Of a DNA stretch of 64,000 bases, positions 34,250-43,401 are shown piece after piece (the stretch's first letter is position 1; the number at the start of each line of letters is the position of its first letter). The notes under the pieces are model-generated. The model was not told the DNA's origin, ran no database searches, and saw only the letters and a program-made list of their open reading frames with translations. Source of the stretch: Candidatus Poribacteria bacterium (GTDB lineage Bacteria; Poribacteria; WGA-4E; WGA-3G); assembly GCA_958295945.1 (NCBI GenBank), contig OY282386.1, positions 5,273,262 through 5,337,261 of the forward strand. Reading direction: 5' to 3'. Position numbers and translations under genes: made by a program.

Positions 34250-35875
34250 TTAGTCTTGCCGCCAATATGGAATAGTTAATTGATTTCCGTTTCGGACTAC
34301 GATTCCTACACATGTTGCAATCACTTTCCCAGATGCATCAACCCCAGAAGCTACAATGCGATAGCCGTGTGATCGGTATGTTACCCAATCCACAACTTCT
34401 CGGAAGGATTGGTCATCAATCTCTTCAATATCCAATAGTTGACCGATGTCGCTGAACGGGTTTCCTTTAACTGCATCTTCTGATTGGTTTTGTGCGTCCG
34501 GATTCTCCTCTTCACGTCGAGTTACAATCGCTTGTGCTTTAGTCTGATCCATTCCAGGTAATAATTGCAATATTTCAACAGGTGCGGTATTTATATTGAT
34601 TAATCCGTTTACGGTATCTCCATCTTTTGTTGTTATTTTATCAGCGATACTTGCGAGTTCACGAACAGTTAATAATTTTACCTGTTTAATTGCATCAATG
34701 TTTTGGAATTGCCCTTGGGAGTTTCGGTGGGCGATAATCCTCTCAGCAATACCGTTATCAATACCATTAAGTTCCTGAAGGTCTTGTGAACTTGCGGTAT
34801 TGATGTTGACTTTTGAATTTCCACTATCATCTTCAAAGTTATTGTTATTTCTTCCACCGCCAAAACCAGAATCATCTTCACCACCAAAACCAAAATCATC
34901 CCCACTTCCAAAGCCAAAATCATCTCCTCCACCAAAACCGCCATCATTACTACTTACGGTGTCTACAACAGAAATTTGGTCCTGAATATTATTAAATACA
35001 TTCTCAGATACAACTTGTACGTCTAACAATGCGGAAAGACCGCTATGATTACGACTCTGAACAATCGCATTCGCTTCACCTTGAGAAAAAACATTCTGAT
35101 TGTTGTTAGATTGGATCTGTCGTATCTGATTTGCATTGGCAGAATTGATATTCACGCGTTGTTGTCCACTTGAATCTGTATTCGTGTCAACAGAATAGAC
35201 CGTTGCGACATTAACCAGGCCGCCGACACTTGTCATTGTTAGTGTTGGTGGAAGTACAGTTTCGGGAGTATTTGTTGGAGATGCGGATCCACTTGTTGCT
35301 TCTTCCGCTGCAGCTTGTTGCTGTAGTCCGTAAAGTAGTTCATCTGTCATTCCTTGTACACGTGCAACATCTCGCACAGTGCGATAGGGTCGTCCTTCAA
35401 CAATTCGAGTTGCAAGATCACCTAATGCATTAAGTTCGGGTTGTGCTCCTAAAAACGAGAGTAGATTGCGTATTTGATCTTCTGCTGCCGCGTTGAGGTT
35501 AATTTTTGTCGCTTCATCTGTAATCGTAACCTGATAGTTAATAAATCCGCCGAGTTGTATACCATCCTCAATCTGCTGTTGAATCGGTTCAGCCCATGCT
35601 TCACCGAGTGAATCAAAATTGGTTTCATCAATCGCTAATTTAGCAACACCCCACTCAAACCCCGATTTCGCTGCGAAATGATGTTTAACTCTGTCAAAAA
35701 AGCTGCCTTGTGCTTTAGCTTCGAGATTAAATGAATACAACATCTGCATCGCTAAAACAGAAAGGACGGTCAAAATCCAAAGCGTTGAGATAAGTGATAA
35801 TCCACTTGAATTTCGAAAACTGAACAGGCTCAAAGTGGGATTTTCAATTTGTGCTTGAGTTGTTCGTGTGTACAT
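34250..35875 (-). CDS. gspK: GspK-like minor pseudopilin with helix-hairpin-helix insertions
   Basis: 541 residues against about 330 for ordinary GspK. The N-terminal membrane helix SLISTLWILTVLSVLAMQMLYSF, followed by KSGFEWGVAKLAID, is GspK-like. Four HhH-type segments follow: TKINLNAAAEDQIRNLLSFL, VNINSANANQIRQIQ, VNINTASSQDLQELNGIDN and ININTAPVEILQLLPGMDQ. Between the second and third is a Gly/Asp/Phe-rich stretch with repeated GDDFGFG (nucleotides about 34820-34950). The end (DWVTYRSHGYRIVASGVDASGKV) matches GspK. Such a linker in a pilus-tip protein is unusual. ATG 35875 has AAAGG upstream. Confidence 0.8.
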   Translation of the reverse strand: MYTRTTQAQIENPTLSLFSFRNSSGLSLISTLWILTVLSVLAMQMLYSFNLEAKAQGSFFDRVKHHFAAKSGFEWGVAKLAIDETNFDSLGEAWAEPIQQQIEDGIQLGGFINYQVTITDEATKINLNAAAEDQIRNLLSFLGAQPELNALGDLATRIVEGRPYRTVRDVARVQGMTDELLYGLQQQAAAEEATSGSASPTNTPETVLPPTLTMTSVGGLVNVATVYSVDTNTDSSGQQRVNINSANANQIRQIQSNNNQNVFSQGEANAIVQSRNHSGLSALLDVQVVSENVFNNIQDQISVVDTVSSNDGGFGGGDDFGFGSGDDFGFGGEDDSGFGGGRNNNNFEDDSGNSKVNINTASSQDLQELNGIDNGIAERIIAHRNSQGQFQNIDAIKQVKLLTVRELASIADKITTKDGDTVNGLININTAPVEILQLLPGMDQTKAQAIVTRREEENPDAQNQSEDAVKGNPFSDIGQLLDIEEIDDQSFREVVDWVTYRSHGYRIVASGVDASGKVIATCVGIVVRNGNQLTIPYWRQD

Positions 35876-35886
35876 TCTAACCTTTT

Positions 35887-36762
35887 CTACTCAGAAGCAT
35901 TTGCACTTGGAGGCAAATGCACCATAACTGATTGAGTTAACGCGCCTGGAGGTAATTCACCTGGGGTCCGAACATAAGTCTGTGTTTCTGCGGTTTGTCT
36001 TGCTTCTTCATCTATCACACTAAGCAAAATTTGAACGACAAGTGGAATAGCATCTGTCTGTGTCCACGATTCATAAGGTGCTTCTGCATCATAATACTTA
36101 AGATCAAAACTAACAACTCCATTAATTAATGATGTCACTTTGAAATCAATCGGTGCACCACTTTCATCAACTTGCGGGATTGCACCAGAGTTCATAAATG
36201 CGTCAACAACTAATTCAGGGTCTAATGCAGTCGTTACAATACGGTATAGTGTTAGTTCTTCTTGCTCAGTGGTATTTTGCTGTCCTTGAACTTGTGATTC
36301 TGAATACGGTGGCGGGATATAAGTATTGTTATCCTGCATCTCTAATGGTATTCTTTGTCCCACATAATACACCACACGTCGGACATCGCTCAGTGTAGGT
36401 ATTATTGTTGTATCTTTCCTTACCCGCGCCTGTTCTGTGAACAAATTTGGATCTGTCCTCACCAATGTTACAAAACTAAGTATATCTGCATCACCTATAG
36501 AAGTGGGTGTGTCTTGGGTAAAAATAGCCAACATTTCATCTGAAGTATCTGCCTGTATCTGACTTAAATCTCTGTTTAAATGGTCTAAAGCGAAACGGAC
36601 GCGTTGTGCCTGAATTAATTTCGACTCTGCAATATGATATGTATCTATAGCGGTATTGAAGACAGCGTAAGATGCACCACCCAAAATTACCATGACACTA
36701 ACAGCCGTTAGCATCTCAACGAGTGTAATTCCACTGTCTCCATTTTTTATCATCTTTCTCAT
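35887..36762 (-). CDS. gspJ: Minor pseudopilin GspJ
   Basis: 291 residues. Class III-type leader: MRKMIKNGDSG then ITLVEMLTAVSVMVILGGASYAVF, where the peptidase would cut after Gly and the Glu at +5 is present. The following helix and KLIQAQRVRFALDHLNRDLSQIQ fit the GspJ/PulJ family. It lies between gspI and gspK, gap 11 bp to gspK. Confidence 0.85.
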   Translation of the reverse strand: MRKMIKNGDSGITLVEMLTAVSVMVILGGASYAVFNTAIDTYHIAESKLIQAQRVRFALDHLNRDLSQIQADTSDEMLAIFTQDTPTSIGDADILSFVTLVRTDPNLFTEQARVRKDTTIIPTLSDVRRVVYYVGQRIPLEMQDNNTYIPPPYSESQVQGQQNTTEQEELTLYRIVTTALDPELVVDAFMNSGAIPQVDESGAPIDFKVTSLINGVVSFDLKYYDAEAPYESWTQTDAIPLVVQILLSVIDEEARQTAETQTYVRTPGELPPGALTQSVMVHLPPSANASE

Positions 36763-36815
36763 AGATCTTTTGCCAAATCAATTGTTTTCTTTGCTGCGAA
36801 TGCTAAAACTTATTG

Positions 36816-37217
36816 TTACTGTTGTTGAACTGCTCGATCTGCCATATAGGTAAACATGGCAATTGAATGCACCTTGTTCAAATGTTCCCATGTGACAGTT
36901 AATTCAACCTTTCGGAGTCCTAACATTTCCTCAGTTTCTATATCTGTTACTACAGATTGCCACTCAAAAATAGAGTTACCACCAAACACATCGTTCTCTT
37001 GTCCAACTTCTGGATAACCGTTTGTTTCAATCTCTGCCATCTTAGATTGCAGCAGGTATAGGGCAGTGATACGATGCTCGGTTTTACCGATGTTGCTTGA
37101 AGTATCGCTAAACACCTTTAACAGTGCAGGTAATATAGCAGCCATAATTGCTATGGTCACAAGTATTTCTGCAAGTGAATACCCTTCTTGATGAGAGAAA
37201 ACAGTGCGTCTATCCAT
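36816..37217 (-). CDS. gspI: Minor pseudopilin GspI
   Basis: 133 residues. Leader MDRRTVFSHQEG followed by YSLAEILVTIAIMAAILPALLKVF with Glu at +5. LYLLQSKMAEIETNGYPE corresponds to the conserved helix-to-sheet part of GspI. Short, as usual for this subunit. Seven bases after the stop of gspH. The ribosome site is weak (TAGGAAAC). Confidence 0.85.
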   Translation of the reverse strand: MDRRTVFSHQEGYSLAEILVTIAIMAAILPALLKVFSDTSSNIGKTEHRITALYLLQSKMAEIETNGYPEVGQENDVFGGNSIFEWQSVVTDIETEEMLGLRKVELTVTWEHLNKVHSIAMFTYMADRAVQQQ

Positions 37218-37224
37218 CTTATAA

Positions 37225-37854
37225 TCAGTTTCCTAATTCTAACGTTTGTATTTGTTGGGGTGACAATTCTCGGATACTTGCTCGTCCGGTTGCTGCCTCA
37301 ACAGTGATTGCCATAACATCGTCATCAATATTTTGCAAATACACGATAGTATCTACCGATGTTGCTATCGGAGAGAAATAAACATAATCCACACCAGTAA
37401 TAATTTGCTGGTTCACACCGTTATTTGTTGTAACTATAGCCGTTATCGTGATACCTCTATTCAGTGGTCGTGGAATTCCCATGATTCCATCAGTTCGAGA
37501 GACCATCACTTGTTGACCATTTGCAGTCACGCTGTTTGTAGATCGTCCAGCAGACGCTGCAGGATTTTGGATATCAAAAGTTTCACTGGAAGCCAACCAA
37601 TATCTATTAGCATCAATATCAAACACCACAAGATGCGTATTTTTTTCAGTAATCGCCATGTCTCGAGCAAAGCCGAGTGTATCAACAATTGCTCGGGCAG
37701 AGGTCTTTAACCGACGTGATGCTGCAAAACCCCGCAATGCAGGCGCAGATATGGAGGACAATACGGCAATAATCGCCAATACTACCATGATTTCCATAAG
37801 ACTAAAACCACCTTCTGCTTTACAGGTAGTTCGTCTCTGACAATCTTTCATCAT
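37225..37854 (-). CDS. gspH: Minor pseudopilin GspH
   Basis: About 209 residues from the ATG at 37854 (a second ATG follows at 37851). The frame is open further upstream to 37971, but a pseudopilin leader must be short, so MMKDCQRRTTCKAEGG before FSLMEIMVVLAIIAVLSSISAPAL is preferred. No clear ribosome site is visible. The helix continues as LKTSARAIVDTLGFARDMAITEK, typical of GspH/FimT. The rest is beta-rich (VVFDIDANRYWLAS). Confidence 0.8.
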   Translation of the reverse strand: MMKDCQRRTTCKAEGGFSLMEIMVVLAIIAVLSSISAPALRGFAASRRLKTSARAIVDTLGFARDMAITEKNTHLVVFDIDANRYWLASSETFDIQNPAASAGRSTNSVTANGQQVMVSRTDGIMGIPRPLNRGITITAIVTTNNGVNQQIITGVDYVYFSPIATSVDTIVYLQNIDDDVMAITVEAATGRASIRELSPQQIQTLELGN

Positions 37855-37885
37855 GCGGGGTTTAATTCTATGTAACAATATTAGT

Positions 37886-38344
37886 TTACCTTGCGCTGGT
37901 TTCTTGTTCATCAACCCAGCTGGTGATATCCGTATCAAGATCTTCACCTCCAAGTTTTCCATCTCTACCATAAGACATCAAATCGTAATCGTATCCTTCG
38001 TGTGTTCCAGGATACCGGTATACATAGGCGTTACCCCATGGATCAAGGGAAATTGGGTCCGTCACGTAAGGTCCTCGCCAACTTGTTAGTTCTTGGCTTG
38101 GAGAACGCCATAATGCATCTAAACCCTCTTCAGTACTGGGGTATCTACCGACATGAACTGAAAAAAGTGACAATGAAACCTTTAGATTAGATATTTCTGT
38201 TTCTGCTTTACTTACCTTAGCATCGTCAATTGCAGTTATTACACGCGGTGCTATAAATGCAGCCAAAATACCTAAGATCGCTATAACGATCGTTAGTTCA
38301 ATCAGTGTTAGTCCTGATTCGTCTGTTCTAAACTGTTTAAACAT
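37886..38344 (-). CDS. gspG: Major pseudopilin GspG
   Basis: 152 residues from ATG 38344 with GGAG eight bases upstream; the GTG at 38353 would leave no spacing. Leader MFKQFRTDESG, cleavage before LTLIELTIVIAILGILAAFIAPRV, Glu at +5. LDPWGNAYVYRYPGTHEGYDYDLMSYGRDGKLGGEDLDTDI contains the aromatic and acidic calcium site of GspG. It is the main filament subunit. A 136-bp gap separates it from gspF. Confidence 0.92.
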   Translation of the reverse strand: MFKQFRTDESGLTLIELTIVIAILGILAAFIAPRVITAIDDAKVSKAETEISNLKVSLSLFSVHVGRYPSTEEGLDALWRSPSQELTSWRGPYVTDPISLDPWGNAYVYRYPGTHEGYDYDLMSYGRDGKLGGEDLDTDITSWVDEQETSAR

Positions 38345-38480
38345 GTAACTCACTCCTTTATGTTTGTGCAGTGCACAAATTCTTAGTTTTAGTTTTATGT
38401 AAAACTTGTCTGTGTTTAGACATATATGTTCTGTGATAGTTTAGATAATTTAACCTTGAAAAACCGTAACGTCTGTCATA

Positions 38481-39701
38481 CTATTCTATCAACTTGTTTA
38501 CCTCAAAAATAGGTAGAATCATTGCTACAGCGATAAACCCGATGAGTAAACCCATTATCAGTATAACTAAAGGACCGATTGAACCCGTCACGCGTTCAAG
38601 ACTTTTCTTGATTTCCATGTCGTAGTAATCAGACAACTTTGTTAACATCGTAACAGGTTCACCAGATTCCTCACCGACAGCGATCATGTGTGTCACGAGT
38701 GTAGGAAAGTCCTTGCGTTGTTCAAGTTCACGAGACAATGTTGACCCTTGTTCTACCTCTTTTTCAGTTTCAGCTATAATATTGCTGTAAAACTTGTTAC
38801 CGATTGTATCTTTTACAACATTTAGGGCGGGGAGCATGCGGACACCGTTTTCCAAGAGTGTTGCCATTGTCCGAGTAAAGCGGACGACAGCAAATGTGCT
38901 AAATATTTCCCCTACGAGCGGTAACTTTGTCTTTAATTTATCAAACTGTGTTTTACCGGTATCTGTCTTTAAGTAATTTCTTAGTAAAACAAACACAGGA
39001 GCAGCAACTAATAATCCTACCCACCAATACGCAGCCAACGCATCTGATATACCAATTAGGATAAGTGTCGGCATTGGTAAGTCTCCACCAAGGTCCTCAA
39101 ACATAATCGTGAACTTTGGAATTACGAAGATCATCAAAATAGCAACTGACAACATCATTAGGCAGAAGAGAATAGCGGGATAGAACAATGCAGATACAAC
39201 TTGGTTTTTGAGAAGTCGTTGCCGTTCAGCGAATTTAGCTAAACGTTCCAAAACCCCACCTAATACACCACCAGCTTCTCCCGCTTTGACCATGTTAACA
39301 TAGAGTTCAGAAAATACCTTTGGATGTTCTTTCAATGCATCGTTAAATGTTGCCCCGTGTTCAACATCGTATTTGACTTGTGATATAACTCGGTTCAATT
39401 CTGGATTTGAAATCTGATCTAATGTAACCTCTATCGCGCGTGGAAGGGCGACGTGTGCGTTCACCAATGCCGCCAACTGGTATGTGAAGAATTCAACTTC
39501 AGCCGGTTTGATTTTCTTCGTGCCGATACTAAATAGGCGTTTTGCTTTAGTTTCAAGGATCTCACCCTCTTCTACAACTTTCGTCGGCCAATAACCCATC
39601 TGCGTTAATTGCGATATAAGTTCACCTCTGGAATCTGCTTCTAAGGTATTGCTGACAGTTTGCCCGGCATTGGTGAGGGCTTCATATTGAAATCTTGGCA
39701 T
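38481..39701 (-). CDS. gspF: Inner-membrane platform protein GspF
   Basis: 406 residues, start ATG 39701. Two repeated T2SF domains: EFFTYQLAALVNAHVALPRAIEV... KAGEAGGVLGGVLERLAKF and RFTRTMATLLENGVRMLPALNVV... VGEESGEPVTMLTKLSDYYD. Three membrane segments: FYPAILFCLMMLSVAILMIFVIPKF, WVGLLVAAPVFVLL and IGPLVILIMGLLIGFIAVAMILPIF. Full-length and canonical. It interacts with GspE, whose gene is directly upstream. Confidence 0.95.
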   Translation of the reverse strand: MPRFQYEALTNAGQTVSNTLEADSRGELISQLTQMGYWPTKVVEEGEILETKAKRLFSIGTKKIKPAEVEFFTYQLAALVNAHVALPRAIEVTLDQISNPELNRVISQVKYDVEHGATFNDALKEHPKVFSELYVNMVKAGEAGGVLGGVLERLAKFAERQRLLKNQVVSALFYPAILFCLMMLSVAILMIFVIPKFTIMFEDLGGDLPMPTLILIGISDALAAYWWVGLLVAAPVFVLLRNYLKTDTGKTQFDKLKTKLPLVGEIFSTFAVVRFTRTMATLLENGVRMLPALNVVKDTIGNKFYSNIIAETEKEVEQGSTLSRELEQRKDFPTLVTHMIAVGEESGEPVTMLTKLSDYYDMEIKKSLERVTGSIGPLVILIMGLLIGFIAVAMILPIFEVNKLIE

Positions 39702-39767
39702 AGTTAATCTCTCATTATAGTAATTTCATAAGTTTTCAAGAGGATAAATAAGTTAATTACCACAACG

Positions 39768-41651
39768 CTATTCAGAACTGAGTGAATCACTCTCATCAAA
39801 ATCATAAACATCTTCTTGTGTAAGTCGAGCTACTTCCGCAATAGTTGTTTGTCCTTCAGTTATCTTTTTCCATCCATCCTCGCGTAGACTCCGCATACCC
39901 ATTTTCATTGCAAGTTGACGAAGTTCACTGGTTGAGGGGCGTTCAAGTGAAAGTGAACGTACTTCTTCAGACATATAAATAACTTCAAAAATACCGATCC
40001 TGCCTTTATAACCTCTACCACGACATTCTTTGCAACCATCATCATTAGCCCTTGGAATTTCAAGGTCTGTTGACACATTGACACCGTTATTGGTAAAGAA
40101 TCCAGAAATTTCCTCTTCACTCGGTTTATACATTTCACAGCATGAATGACAAACTCGTCTTGCTAAACGTTGGGCAATAATTCCTTCCAAAGTTGAAGCA
40201 ACCAAATATGGTTCAACACCCATATCAATCAGACGGGTGATAGCACCAGGGGCATCGTTTGTGTGGAGTGTGCTAAATACAAGGTGTCCCGTAAGCGATG
40301 TATGGATAGCCATTTCGGCAGTTTCTTCATCACGAATTTCACCGACTAATACCTTATCAGGGTCTTGCCGTAAAATATGCCGTAACCCATTTGCAAATGA
40401 AAATCCAATTTCAGGGTTGACTTGGACTTGGTTGATGCCTTCTAATTCATATTCAACTGGATCTTCAAGTGTAATAATTTTGACGTGTGGTGTATTAATC
40501 TCTTTCAGACATGCATAAAGTGATGTAGTTTTTCCGCTACCAGTCGGACCCGTTGCAAGAATAATTCCGTGCGGCTTATGTATCATTCGTTGGAAAAGAT
40601 CAAAATTGTCATGTGTAAGACCGAGTTGCGTTAATCCAAATTCTATAGATTGACGGTCAAGAATACGGAGCACAACACTTTCACTATGCTGCGTAGCGAC
40701 AGTAGGCACTGTAGAAACACGAAGGTCTATCTGTCGCCCACCGAGACTGCCAATCTCCATATTAATTTTTCCATCCTGTGGACGCCGACGCTCGGCAACA
40801 TCCATCTCCGCAAGAATTTTGATACGTGACGTAATTGCAGACTGGAGATACGCAGGCGGTTGCGGTTGATCTTCCAATACACCATCAACACGATAACGAA
40901 TCTTTAGTTCACTCTGATAGGGTTCAATATGGATATCACTTGCACCCGCACGCACTGCGTCAATGATCATCTGATAAACTGCATCAACAACTGTCGGGTC
41001 TTCGCTCAGATCCTTTTCATCAATACCGAAGTCTTCAATACTTGCACGTTCAATTGTGGCAGCAGCACCAACTGGACCTTTGATACCTGCACTCAAGATT
41101 GATGCAGCATCCTTACCGTAAAACCGAACGATAGCCTCTGTAATCTCGTCTTCATCGGCAAGAAGAAGATTAAGCTCACATTCAGTAAAATAGCGTATTT
41201 GGTCAATCAACATCACATCTTGAATATCCGACACTGCTATAGTCAGAATGTTGTCTTCAAGATGTATTGGGAAAACCTTATTGCGATTAGCAAAACTTGG
41301 TTGCACCTTGTCAAGGGCTTCCTTCTCTGGATTTATGTTATCAAAATGAGTTATAGGTGTGCCGTATTCACGCCCTTTTTTGGCAAGTTCAAGGATTTTC
41401 GGAGACACATACTCTGATAAAACTGACTCTTCAGATTCGCCTGCCTTTTCTATTTCATCAAGAATTTGGTGGTAACTTTCCAAACCCGCCTGATCATCAT
41501 CATTACCATTCACATCAACATCAGATTGGATCGGTTTATTCACCCAACCTTCAAGAATCTTTTCATGAATCTCATGATAATCTTCATCAGAAATCAAATT
41601 CGCATCACGCAATACTTCTACAAGCGACTTCTTAACAGGAGCTCCGTACAT
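39768..41651 (-). CDS. gspE: Secretion ATPase GspE
   Basis: 627 residues, first gene of the operon, ATG 41651 after GAGGAAC. N-terminal MshEN-type domain, then Walker A GPTGSGKTTSLYA (about residue 368), Asp box IITLEDPVEYELEGI, Walker B LRQDPDKVLVGEIRDEETA, and His box TGHLVFSTLHTNDA. A tetracysteine zinc motif (CHSCCEMY ... CKECRGRGYKGR, about 500-545) is present as in GspE/PilB. It supplies energy for pseudopilus assembly. The N-terminal domain (about 200 residues) is longer than in proteobacterial GspE, with an acidic linker. Confidence 0.95.
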   Translation of the reverse strand: MYGAPVKKSLVEVLRDANLISDEDYHEIHEKILEGWVNKPIQSDVDVNGNDDDQAGLESYHQILDEIEKAGESEESVLSEYVSPKILELAKKGREYGTPITHFDNINPEKEALDKVQPSFANRNKVFPIHLEDNILTIAVSDIQDVMLIDQIRYFTECELNLLLADEDEITEAIVRFYGKDAASILSAGIKGPVGAAATIERASIEDFGIDEKDLSEDPTVVDAVYQMIIDAVRAGASDIHIEPYQSELKIRYRVDGVLEDQPQPPAYLQSAITSRIKILAEMDVAERRRPQDGKINMEIGSLGGRQIDLRVSTVPTVATQHSESVVLRILDRQSIEFGLTQLGLTHDNFDLFQRMIHKPHGIILATGPTGSGKTTSLYACLKEINTPHVKIITLEDPVEYELEGINQVQVNPEIGFSFANGLRHILRQDPDKVLVGEIRDEETAEMAIHTSLTGHLVFSTLHTNDAPGAITRLIDMGVEPYLVASTLEGIIAQRLARRVCHSCCEMYKPSEEEISGFFTNNGVNVSTDLEIPRANDDGCKECRGRGYKGRIGIFEVIYMSEEVRSLSLERPSTSELRQLAMKMGMRSLREDGWKKITEGQTTIAEVARLTQEDVYDFDESDSLSSE

Positions 41652-42329
41652 AATTTTATGTTCCTCATTGGTCTGTCTGATAATCAGTGTTTTTGACGCA
41701 GGAAAACGAAATTAGTTTAAGTCAGCAGCATTCACACTATACATAATTGTTGGTTTAACCGAAGTATTTATCTATATCGCCACGGGGGTGGTTTATCACT
41801 ATGAAAAGTAATATCGTGTGGGAATTTTGAAACTTCTCAATTTAGTTTCGGAATGGATATCTGGACTGTTATATCACGAATTTACCCATTTAAGACGATA
41901 TGGAATGAAAAAAGTTTAATTACCCCACAAATATAATTTCACAAATATGACCCATTTAAAATAAAATAACCTAAGTTTTACCTACTGAATATGAATCATC
42001 AAATTACTTTATCACAGAAAGAAACCAAGGAATTCTGCATATTGTTGTGCCACTTCTTATAAATCGGGGTTACAAACCCCTCCAACAAATGATAGGTGGC
42101 AACTTAGGTTAAAATAACTGAAACTGAATTTCTTAGGATAACAATCTACCATAAATGTATCATATCTCAGATTGGTCAAAGTGCTGTCTTTCACTAAATC
42201 CAATTTCCTATTTAGACTAAAGAACCCTGTTTAAGTTCGTAATTTGCTAAAAAAGTAGTGAAAATGGTATTTTAAAGCGTTTTTCGTCAAAATTTGACAA
42301 TATATAGTCATTTTTATTAAACAATTTGC
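41652..42329. other. Intergenic region between gspE and the sigma factor
   Basis: Very AT-rich and non-coding. It contains a MITE-like element at 41967-42110 and the sigma-factor promoter just to its right. No obvious minus-strand promoter for gspE could be fixed. Confidence 0.5.
41967..42110. mobile_element. 144-bp MITE-like element sharing the 3' end of orphan member A
   Basis: Ends TAACCTAAGTTTTACCTA (41967-41984) and TAGGTGGCAACTTAGGTTA (42092-42110) are imperfect inverted repeats. The left part, with GAATTCTGCATA, GTGCCACTTC and the ATCATCAAA word, is the reverse complement of 14335-14449, the 3' end of orphan member A. Member A therefore appears to carry one end of this element family. 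Confidence 0.6.
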
Positions 42330-42359
42330 TTGACAATACGTTATAGTATATTGTAATAT
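42330..42359 (+). promoter_or_regulatory. Promoter of the sigma-factor gene
   Basis: TTGACA at 42330-42335; TAATAT (42354-42359, spacer 18) or TGTAAT (42352-42357, spacer 16) as -10. Confidence 0.6.
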
Positions 42360-42409
42360 ATTTTTTGGGCAGGTTTTATATTGAAATTTTATACAAGGAG
42401 AGGAGAAGA

Positions 42410-43378
42410 ATGGAAACCGAGTTCTTCGGTGAAACAGAAGATATTGAAGGTGTTGACACATTAATAGATGGGGTGTATCCTTCGGAAGAAACAGAAGATG
42501 TAAATGACTACAAAGGTAGTGATAGAAGTGCTCTAACTAGTTGGTTACGGAGTGTCGCGGGGCATCGATTATTAACTCGCGAAGAAGAAGTTGAATTAGC
42601 AAAACGAATTGAGACAGGAGATACAGCAGCGCGCGACGAGTTGGTTCAGGCCAATTTGCGTCTCGTCATTTCTATCGCTGTCAGATACCAAGGAAACAAG
42701 GTCCCGCTTGAAGATTTGATCCAAGAAGGTAATATCGGATTAATTAAAGCTGCAACTAAGTTTGATTATCGGAAAGGCTTTAAGTTCAGTACCTACGCAA
42801 TCTGGTGGATTAAGCAATCAATTATGCGGACACTTGATAACTTCGCACGATCTATTCGTTTACCCGCGTATATCGTCGCGAAAATGAACAAGTTTGATGC
42901 AACTTACGCTGCTCTTTGCCAAGAACTTCAGCGAGAACCGACGCGTTCTGAAATCGCTGAAGCTCTTGACCTAACTGTACAACAAGTAGAAGAAATTCTT
43001 ACTTTCAATGCTGACACCATTTCAATGGATTTACCACTAGGTGATGAACGCTCATCCCGAAGTTCTGCTACACTGGGGGATCTGATCGAAGACCCAGCAA
43101 CAACTTCAGAAGATGGCGCAATTGCACAATTGATCACACATGATTTGGTACAACAGTTCCTCAGCAAACTTTCTGAACGTGAACAGCAAGTTCTTAAAAT
43201 GCGGTTTGGGCTTGAAGATGGAGAACGGAAAACACTACGCGAAATCGGAGATGCCCTTGACGTCACACGAGAACGAATTCGACAATTAGAAATCTATGCA
43301 ATTTCGCAATTAAGCAACCTTTACAACGAAATGGGGGAATTCCGAACAGATTATAATGCTGACAAAACAGCAGCTTGA
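42410..43378 (+). CDS. Sigma-70 family primary-type RNA polymerase sigma factor
   Basis: 322 residues from ATG 42410 after AAGGAGAGGAG. Region 1.2 (LLTREEEVELAKRIETGD), region 2 (NLRLVISIAVRYQ, EDLIQEGNIGLIKAATKFDYRKGFKFSTYAIWWIKQSI), region 3 (RLPAYIVAKMNKFD) and region 4 (VLKMRFGLEDGERKTLREIGDALDVTRERIRQLEIYAISQL) are all present. Region 1.1 is replaced by about 45 acidic residues, so it is a RpoD/SigA-like or group 2 factor. The consensus -35/-10 boxes found throughout the window are those a protein of this class reads. A divergent T2SS operon lies upstream; nfuA follows 23 bp later. Confidence 0.9.
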   Translation: METEFFGETEDIEGVDTLIDGVYPSEETEDVNDYKGSDRSALTSWLRSVAGHRLLTREEEVELAKRIETGDTAARDELVQANLRLVISIAVRYQGNKVPLEDLIQEGNIGLIKAATKFDYRKGFKFSTYAIWWIKQSIMRTLDNFARSIRLPAYIVAKMNKFDATYAALCQELQREPTRSEIAEALDLTVQQVEEILTFNADTISMDLPLGDERSSRSSATLGDLIEDPATTSEDGAIAQLITHDLVQQFLSKLSEREQQVLKMRFGLEDGERKTLREIGDALDVTRERIRQLEIYAISQLSNLYNEMGEFRTDYNADKTAA

Positions 43379-43401
43379 TTTTGGATACCCAAAGGAAACT
43401 T

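Noticed and set aside
34813-34995. His/Gln-rich plus-strand frames in the gspK region
   Set aside because: They are the antisense reading of the Gly/Asp/Phe repeats of GspK.
41652-42409. tRNA or riboswitch in the sigma-factor leader
   Set aside because: I found no cloverleaf, CCA end or known aptamer core; the structure seen is a MITE.
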